NCBI GenBank assembly: GCA_017630395.1
Contig: JAGBVI010000001.1
Location: 248,001 to 312,000 of the forward strand
Source: Paludibacteraceae bacterium
GTDB lineage: Bacteria > Bacteroidota > Bacteroidia > Bacteroidales > Paludibacteraceae
Direction of reading: 5' to 3'
Length of the DNA: 64,000 bases
The translations under genes were made by a program, and so were the position numbers. Position 1 is the first letter of the stretch, and every line of letters begins with the position of its first letter. Positions 56,401 to 64,000 of the stretch are shown piece after piece. The notes below the pieces were generated by a model. It did not search any database and was not told where the DNA came from. It saw only the letters and a list, made by a program, of their open reading frames with translations.

Positions 56401-56621
56401 AAACGAGTCATCACAAAGTCCTCAGTGGACACATTGAGACTATCCTTTTTAACAATGCCCCACTATGTTACATAGTCTTTGTAAGCATTGATAAAAACAT
56501 TTGTATCATTATCGTAACCAAACTGTTTTACAAACTCAATGAATGTAAAAACACGCTCTGTATCCTTGGCATCGCTATAACCATTTATGATTGAATAAAT
56601 TTCAGAAAGTAAAGGATTCAT
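50442..56621 (-). CDS. giant structural-type protein, 2059 aa (16 TAG)
   Basis: 2059 residues from the ATG at 56621 to TAA at 50442, with 16 in-frame TAGs (for example 56463, 55353, 54165, 53070, 52224, 51825, 50958). The N-terminal 420 residues are helical; a Gly/Ser-rich linker spans about 425-590. A large beta-rich region follows (KGFISNYQTDIWGNEFGVLKGY, FSGD...), then degenerate LRR segments toward the C-terminus (ITARHMFFG, NAEGMFYKK). Size, the flexible linker and position next to adhesin-like genes suggest a tail or baseplate-associated virion protein. That role is inferred; no family was recognised. Confidence 0.75.
55080..55352 (-). repeat. Gly/Ser-rich linker-coding region
   Basis: Codes for short repeats such as GSGSGG, GTGGTGSG and SASGSV with no stop in the gene's frame. 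A flexible linker between the N-terminal helical part and the beta-rich body of the giant protein. Confidence 0.75.
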
Positions 56622-56652
56622 GTACTGATTATTTATTTTCCTTTTCGGTAAT

Positions 56653-58095
56653 TTAGAGTATTATTGTTTCGTCATAAACATCTCCACCACGAACGCTTAC
56701 AATCTACATCATTTGAGAATTGGGTTTAAATATCTCTTTGTTCCAATTACTAGCGTCTGGTATATATTTCGTACCACTCACTATATTAAAATCATCTACA
56801 ACTGCCCTTTCAAAAGTTAAACCTGAAAAATCAAAATCACCATCAGTTGTGTAGTACGCAGTTCCAACAAGTTTATACGAAACCTATTCTCCGTTAATCA
56901 CGACAGGTCCGATTTGATTAATTTGTATAGGAATATCTTGTGTTAATTTTCCACTACCGTCAAAAGAAATTGTAACACTCTGATACGAAGGTTTATTCTG
57001 TCCATTGGTCTTGTAAAAATCTGTAACAGAAATTGTTGCAGTTGTTTGTTCACCAGGTTTCACTGATGAACTGTTTATAGCAATTCCTATTGAAACATTT
57101 GGATTACCAGTCGTTTCATAAGTTTTAGATACATGTATACTGAATGTCATGTCTTCATTCACCTCAACCGTGAATCCAGAAGTTGATGTCAATCTCAGTT
57201 CCCAACCATTATGATTGAGAGAGAAATAACTACCATCATTAAAACGAGGAATTACCGCACCAATAAACCTTTCATCTCCCCCCATCTCGTACTTGGCTGA
57301 ATCTGCAACTGTTATATCAATTTTTTTATCATCGCCAGTTACTGAAGGAACTGATTTTATGATATTTCTTAAAGAATCGTATGATAAACTGCATCCCTTA
57401 AACATCTAACTGCCATTTATCAAATGTGATAGCTTAGAATTAAAATCTGTAAGTTTAGCACATTTTTCAAACATACCCTCTCCATTTTCAAGAGATTTTA
57501 AGTCGGAAGTAAATGTGCTGAGTTCTTTGCAATTATTAAACATCTCCTAACCATGCGTTAAACTAGACAAGTTAGAGGTAAATGAGGTGAGACTAATACA
57601 TCCATAGAACATACCGCTACCATGCGTCAAACTAGACAAGTTCACAGGTGAACCGCTAGAGTCGGAGGAAAATGATTTGAGGTTATAACAATTATGGAAC
57701 ATATTATAAGCAGTTTTAAGAGAACTCAAATTGCTGTTAAATGATTCAAGACTCTCACAATGCAAGAATGTTCTTATACCAGTAGTTAAACTGGACAAAT
57801 CTGAATTAAATGAAGTAAGAGCAGTACAACTAAACATTTCCGTTCCATCAAGAATGGAGTTTAGATTACAATCAAAAACACTTAATGCATGGCAAAAATA
57901 AAACATTCGATTTCCATGTGTTAAAGATTGTAAGTTTGAACGAAAAGTTGTGAGATTGCTACAACCGTCGAACATATTTTCACCATTCGTCAAAGCTGGA
58001 AAATCACAGTCAACGGAAGTTAAATTTTGATTACACACCATTAACTCTCCTGCTATTTTCAATTCATCGTATTCAATTGCGCCTATTTCAGTCAT
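56653..58095 (-). CDS. LRR protein with Ig-like tail, 480 aa (four TAG)
   Basis: 480 residues; TAG at 57547, 57406, 56884 and 56704. A short N-terminus (MTEIGAIEYDELKIAGEL), about nine MFxxCxxLxSFxSNLSSLTHG repeats and a cap, then a beta-rich C-terminal part (SFTVEVNEDMTFSIHVSKTYE, TISVTDFYKTNGQNKPSYQS) like a bacterial Ig-like domain. The ATG overlaps the upstream TGA by 8 bases. Probable adhesin or fibre component. Confidence 0.75.
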
Positions 58096-61000
58096 TGTTT
58101 ATCATCCTTCCATCTTTCGTTATTTCAGTAATAATTAGATTATTTTTCTTATATACTTCATTTTGCCATTCGGAGGCATTTGGTATATATCCATTGCTCG
58201 CAGTTATGCTATAAGTCATATCATGACGAGAATAATTATTTCCATTAAAATATACTGTCCATCCCTTTTCAATCATTATATTTCCACATTCCCACAAAAC
58301 ACTGGCTGGAACATCATCTGCATGTCCTATATAAATTTCCTTGTATCCAATTCGTGAAGCATCTCCGTTGACACGATTAACATCTTTAATTGAATTTGCA
58401 ATGTTAATTATCGCAGTTTTATTAAGTTTACATTTATGAAACATATGATTTCCATAAATTAGGGAGGATAAATTGGACTCAAAATTGTTAAGATGTTCAC
58501 AATCATAGAACATACTATGACCATTCGTCAAACTAGACAAATCAGAGTTAAATGATTCGAGATTACCACACCGACCAAACATAAAATCACCAGTCGTTAA
58601 ATTGGACAAATCGGAGTTAAATGCAGTAAGGGCAGTACATTCATAGAACATACTATAACCGTCCGTCAAACTAGGTAACTCAGGGGAAAATGATGTGAGT
58701 TTACGACAATTCTCGAACATATAAGAACCATCCGTCAAACTAGACAAATCCGAATTAAATGTGATAAGATTACCACATTCTGAAAACATTTGAACACCTT
58801 GCGTTAATAATCCCAAATCCGAGTTAAATGTTTTAAGATTCGTACACTCTCGGAACATATGAGCACCAGAGTATAAGAGACTTAAATCAGAATTAAAATC
58901 TGTAAGACTACGACTTCTATAAAACATACCCTCAGCAGTTTCAAGAGAACTCAAATCCGAATTAAATGTGATAAGATTATCACATTCTGAAAACAAATAT
59001 GAACCATCTTCAAGAGAGCTGAGATATTTTCTCCATTTGCCATCTATTATGTAATCTTTGTAATTTGCGTTTACTTGTTTGATGTCATTTGTGTTTTTGC
59101 AATGTGAAAAGTCATCCCAAGCGAGCCATTCAATCGTTCTATCGCCATTTCCATCGTCATAATCGATGCTCAAATCCCACCCTTTTTCTTGTATTATTTT
59201 GAATGCCTATTTTACCTCAGAATCATTTATGATTGAGCGATTAATTCCCAAAAGTATGGGGTGTGTACCGCATACCTATTCCTAATCTACTGTGTTTATT
59301 GAATCAGCTATTGATAATACAGAATCTTTATCAAGATTACAATAACCGAACATACCCCAAGCACTTTCAAGAGAACTTAAATCCCCCTCGAAATGTTCCA
59401 ATTTACAATTAGAGAACATATAAGAACCCTCATATAAAAGTGGTAAATCGCACGAAAAAGATTTTAATGCGGAGGAAGCGAACATAAACATACCATTTTC
59501 AAGAGAACTTAAATCGGAATCAAACTAGGTGAGAGCAGTACAATCCCAGAACATGCCCTCTCCATTTTTAAGAGAACTCAAATCGGAAGAGAACGAGTTG
59601 AGAGCAGTGCAATACTGAAACATATAATCACCATCCTCAATAGAAGTCAAGTCTACATCAAAAGAAGTAAGCGACGAACAACTATTGAACATATAACTAC
59701 CGTTCGTGAGATTACTTAAATTTGAATTAAAATCTTTAAGTTCATCACAGTTGTAAAACATACAATGTGCAGTTTTAAGAGAACTCAAGTCTGATGTGAA
59801 TGTGGTGAGATTATCACAATAATAGAACATGTAAGAACCCTCATATAAAAGTGGCAAATCTTTTGTAAAAGATGTTAAGCCACAATCCATAAACATACCA
59901 TTACCATTTTTAAGAGAACTCAAATCAGAATTAAAATTTTTGAGATTATGACAATCTAAGAACATATCAGAGCCATCAACAAGAGAGAACAAAGAACTAT
60001 TCCACTCACCCATTGAAATTTCATAAACATAATTACTGTTAATTTTTTCAATATCATCAATGCTCTTACAAATTGAATACTTATATTTTAATGATGTCTA
60101 TTTATTAAATTCTTCACCATTAACAACTGGTCTCCAACCCTTAGATTTTATTAAAGCTATATGATTTATAACATCATCGTCATTTACAATAGAAGGGTCA
60201 ATGCCTAAATCAAACTGTTGGTAAACATTTCCATTTTCAATGTTATATTCACTTATAGTTTTTGCTATGTTCTTAACAGAAGGGGCATCTAGCCTACAAC
60301 CATAGAACATACCTTCACCACTCGTCAAACTAGTCAAAGCGGAAGAAAATGACGTGAGGTTAAGACAATCCTTGAACATATTACTACCATCCGTCAAACT
60401 TGACAAATCAGAGGTGAATGATTTGAGATTAGAACAATCCTTGAACATATTAGAACCATCAGTCAAAGATATTAAACTTTTATCCCAAAGTCCATCCCCA
60501 TTAATATCGTTCTCGTAAAATGGTTCTTCACCGCGCACTTCTTCTACATTTTTACAAAGTGCATATTTAAATTTTTCATTGATTGGTAAAAAATCAACAT
60601 GATTTACACGAAGTACCCACCCCTTTGATTTTATTTTCACTAAAGCTGCAATTACTTCATCGTCTTCCAAAATTTCGGCAACAACACCTAAATCCAGTGT
60701 ACCACCTACATCCGATATATTTTTTATTGTATTTGCTATATTCTATACTGATTCTTTATTGAGTTTACAATCAAAGAACATACTATAACCATTCGTCAAA
60801 CTAGACAAGTTAGAGGCAAATGAAGTGAGATTAGTACACTGAGAGAACATATAAGCACCATTCGTCAAACTAGACAAATCAGAAGTGAATGAGGTGAGAT
60901 TATGACAACTATTAAACATATCACCACCATCCGTCAAACTAGACAAATCAGAGTTAAATGAGGTGAGATTAGAACAATAAGCGAACATATAATCACCATC

Positions 61001-61798
61001 CGTCAAACTAGATAACTCAGAGGAGAATGCAGTGAGAGTAGTACAACTCTCGAACATACCACTACCATCTATCAAACTAGACAAGTCAACATTGAATGAA
61101 GTGAGATTATAACAACAATTGAACATAAGACCACCTTGCGTCAAACTAGATAAGTCAGAGTTGAATGAGTTGAGTTGAGAACAATACTAGAACATACCAT
61201 CACCATTCGTCAAACTAGGTAAGTCAGCATTGAATGATTTGAGATAATAACAACCTCTGAACATATACTCACCATCTGTCAAACTAGACAAGTTAGACGT
61301 GAATGAGTTGAGAGCAGTACAATCATAGAACATTTGATAACCGTTGGTGAGAGAAAACAAATCATAATCCCATACACCATCTATTATGTCAGTTATATAA
61401 TTTTTATCAACTTTTTCAATCTCGTTAAGGTTTGTACATAACGAGTATTTGTCGTGTGGGTGTATTTTTTCATTTGTTTTTACAACCCAACCCTTTTCTT
61501 TAATTTGAAGTATATTAGAGTTCGTATCTGGGCTTTGAATTTCACCAAAACTTATAATATGTGTTCCGTCATTTTCTACGGTGTTAATAGTTCCCGCAAT
61601 TTCAGATAAAGCAGAATCATTAAGTCTACAACCACTAAACATGCCGTTACCGTATTCAAGTGATTGAAAGTTGATATTAGAATCGCTCGTCAAATTGTCA
61701 AATCCACTGAAAATCCAATCACCGACAATGAGAGAATCGGATTTTTCAATAGTTACATTTTCTGTATATTTTCCATTTTCGTCAAACTTTACCTTCAT
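58088..61798 (-). CDS. BspA-like LRR protein, 1236 aa (seven TAG)
   Basis: 1236 residues from the ATG at 61798 (a TTG at 61813 is the only earlier start) to a TGA at 58088. TAGs at 61187, 60743, 60098, 59525, 59282, 59276 and 59207. Several LRR blocks of MFxxCxNLTSFxSDLSSLTDG alternate with cap modules (GWVLRVNHVDF, GWRPVVNGEEF). Ends in a beta-rich part (NNLIITEITKDGRMINND). Starts 5 bases after the upstream stop. Likely surface adhesin. Confidence 0.78.
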
Positions 61799-61803
61799 AA
61801 TTT

Positions 61804-64000
61804 TTAATTCCAATTTAATTTAATTGCCCAAGTTATACCACCTTTACTTACTATCGATTTATTGGCACTGATGAATGACATAAAATCATCATCATTTTGT
61901 AAGGATTTATCTACGCCTAATGTTATTGTTTTTGATTCAGTTGATTCAACCTTGTTATTTTTCAATTGAATTACTATGTTTCTTACGGAAGAATCGTCCA
62001 AAATGCAATCATTAAACATACCATTTACTTGTTCAATTGAGGTCATTCTTGCACTAAAATTACTAAGTTTCTTACAACCCTTGAACATGTGAGAACCATC
62101 TCTGAGAGAGTCCATATTAGAACTGAATGTAGTAAGATTATAACAACCAGCAAACATTGACTTAGCACTCTCCATGAATGGCATTGTACAACCAATCTTG
62201 GTTACATTTTGGTTTCTGAACATCTGATTTGCATTTTTAACCTTCCAAAGACGAGCGGTTAATACTTCACCATTATCACTATATCTTATATAGTTCTTCG
62301 CGTTATCAATAACTTTGATATTTGAAACAGAAACATTAAAATTATCATTAGAAATGTTACCCCCAAATGTAAGTGTTCCTGTTACTATAATTGATGAGTT
62401 TTCACTCTTTAATTCAAAGTCTTTTGTAAACCCTGTTACACTACCATTTTCATAATTTATGTAGATTTCAAAACTTTCTCCATCCAAGCCATATATCTAG
62501 GTTGAATTATAGTAAAGTTCGGAAGTATCTATATTCATAGTAATACCGTTATTTTCTGGTGTTAATCTAAGCACTTCATCTGTACTAATAGTAATAGAAC
62601 CTACAATGTTTTGTTCCGTAAATGTATAAACACCAACAGGAATAGGTTTCAAATATACAGTCTGAGTGCCAGTATTTGTTAATTCACCAGAAAGATTACC
62701 GCCTTGTGTATAATCACTAAGATTTAAATTATATGTAAGTTTTGCAATAGTAGTTCCGTTGATTGTTTTTTCATATACAACCTTTTCATCATTTATACTA
62801 TAACCGTTCATTGCAACAGAGCCATCGAGAACCAACCCAAGATTAATTCCATTTAACTACGCTGAACCATTTGGTACAAATGTCACTTCTTTACCAAGGT
62901 AAATCTAAACATTAGAAAGGGTTAAATTAGTATTATTACCAACGGAATCACAATCAATGACAATATTACCCAGTTTAATAGGTGTAAACTTAATAGAATT
63001 TTCATTTATCTGATTGTGACCAAAAATTGTGATTTCTTTTTCTTCTGAATCATATTCACCATTGACATCAAAAATTGAAGTTACAACAAGTGCAGGTACT
63101 TCTTCACCCTTATTGTCAGTTGTCATATCATCACTATGATACAAGAATTGAGTTGGTGTATAATCTGAATAACTTTCACCATTTTCAGAAGTCGTAATTT
63201 TCTATATTTTTATAGTTCTATCCTTTGTGTTAAATGTTGCACAACCGACCAAATCTTCACTTTTACATGTTAATGTGATTTTTGATGTATTATCACCAAA
63301 TGATATGTTATTGCCTGACATTACAATTCTTGGAGCAATACCAACTTTTCCGTTGTTTGGGTAATTTGCACCTTCGATTTTGGAAGAACTGACTTCCGCA
63401 CCACCTTGTATTGTATAACTTGTAGTATTATTAAAATCACTGTTATCGGTAATTAAATCCTTTGCAGAAATTGAAACAGTAAAAATGTCAGAGTTTATGT
63501 TTCCATTTTCACCAGAAGTATCACCAATTATTTGTCCGTTTACTGCAATTCCAACAAGACCAAACTCATCACTCATCGTAGATGTAAACGCATCGGACTA
63601 AAATGTTCTATCAACATCTACTGTCACTTCTGTTGTTTGTGATATATCAGAAGTATTGACAATAAGACCGTTAATTGTATAATCTCCCTAACTACTATAA
63701 TTTACATTTGCAGTGGATATTTTTGCTGGTGCAGCCCAGAAATCGACACCAAAAGCAAATGTCGTTGAAGCACCACTTGAAACATACTCATTATTCTCAG
63801 AATTACTAAGACTTGTAATTATTAAGTTTTTTTCTATTTTCTTTGGTACTACTGTCAAATTAACAGTATTTTGTTTTATTTCGGAAGTTATTTCTTCACA
63901 TATATAATTGTCATCCAATTTGGTAACATCTCCACCAACATGCACATCACAGCTCAACGCATAATAAGGAGAATCTTCGTGACTACGGAAATCAAAACTT
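61804..64000 (-). CDS. Ig-like and LRR protein, 5' end outside window (six TAG)
   Basis: At least 732 residues are visible; the start lies beyond 64000. TAGs at 63688, 63598, 63202, 62905, 62857 and 62497. Most of the visible part is beta-rich Ig-like repeats (VSISAKDLITDNSDFNNTTS, ITLTCKSEDLVGCATFNTKD, SITISTDEVLRLTPENNG); the C-terminal 170 residues are LRR units (MFRNQNVTKIG, MFAGCYNLTTF, MFKGCKKLSNF) and a cap. Typical of an extended fibre or adhesin. Confidence 0.75.

Noticed and set aside
58088..58095. TGA as a second recoded codon
   Set aside because: TGA ends many genes, often as ATGA overlaps with the next start, and never interrupts a homologous frame.
1..64000. Suppressor tRNA for TAG inside the window
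   Set aside because: I looked for cloverleaf-like sequences and saw none; the gene may be elsewhere in the genome.
1..64000. Insertion sequences or integrase-flanked islands
   Set aside because: No transposase or integrase motif and no terminal inverted repeats with target duplications were seen.

Overview
This 64 kb window looks like part of a large tailed-phage (jumbo or huge phage) genome that has reassigned the amber codon. There is no ribosomal RNA, tRNA, transposase or CRISPR array. Genes are short, tightly packed and often overlap as ATGA. None of the genes I call ends in TAG, yet TAG occurs in frame in about 30 of them and paralogues carry CAA or CAG at comparable positions, so I read the window with genetic code 15 (TAG = Gln; TAA and TGA stop). 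Base composition is AT-rich. Promoters match the sigma70 consensus (TTGACA, 16-18 bases, TATAAT). That argues against assuming a Bacteroidota host, but the host is not identified.

Layout. 1-4.9 kb (minus): a palm-only family B DNA polymerase-like protein, an RlaP-type nucleotidyltransferase and a DraRnl-type RNA ligase, with small unknowns. 4.9-5.9 kb (plus): a HExxH metallopeptidase with an in-frame TAG. 6-8.9 kb (minus): unknowns. 9-31 kb is an accessory region. It holds eight plus-strand genes for BspA-like leucine-rich-repeat (LRR) proteins, a minus-strand fusion of a GT29-like sialyltransferase and a CMP-sialic acid synthetase, arrays of facing promoters, a 10-bp iteron-like array, palindromes, and a cluster of tiny TAG-rich paralogues (15.5-17.4 kb) that vanish under the standard code. 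31.4-46.9 kb (minus): two larger proteins sharing a repeated module, then about 30 small genes in several operons, including an EcoRI-type adenine methylase, an SPFH/prohibitin protein, dUTPase and a likely -1 frameshifted gene. 47-49.1 kb: a second, diverged copy of the tiny-paralogue locus. 49.2-64 kb (minus): a late-looking operon of five very large TAG-rich genes with Ig-like, Gly/Ser-linker and LRR regions, probably virion or adhesin proteins.

How it may fit together. The LRR proteins are the obvious candidates for host-surface or mucosal adhesion, and the sialyltransferase/CMP-sialate synthetase between them suggests sialylation of a surface glycan or phage protein. TAG density is uneven: absent from LRR genes at 10.5-12 and 17.9-22.9 kb, heavy in 22.9-31 and 49-64 kb. 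This would fit a code switch during infection. The left and middle minus-strand operons look like early or middle functions (RNA repair, nucleotide metabolism, DNA modification). Several start codons lie 6-9 bases after a -10 box, so some mRNAs are probably leaderless. Function names rest on motifs read by eye; no database search was run.
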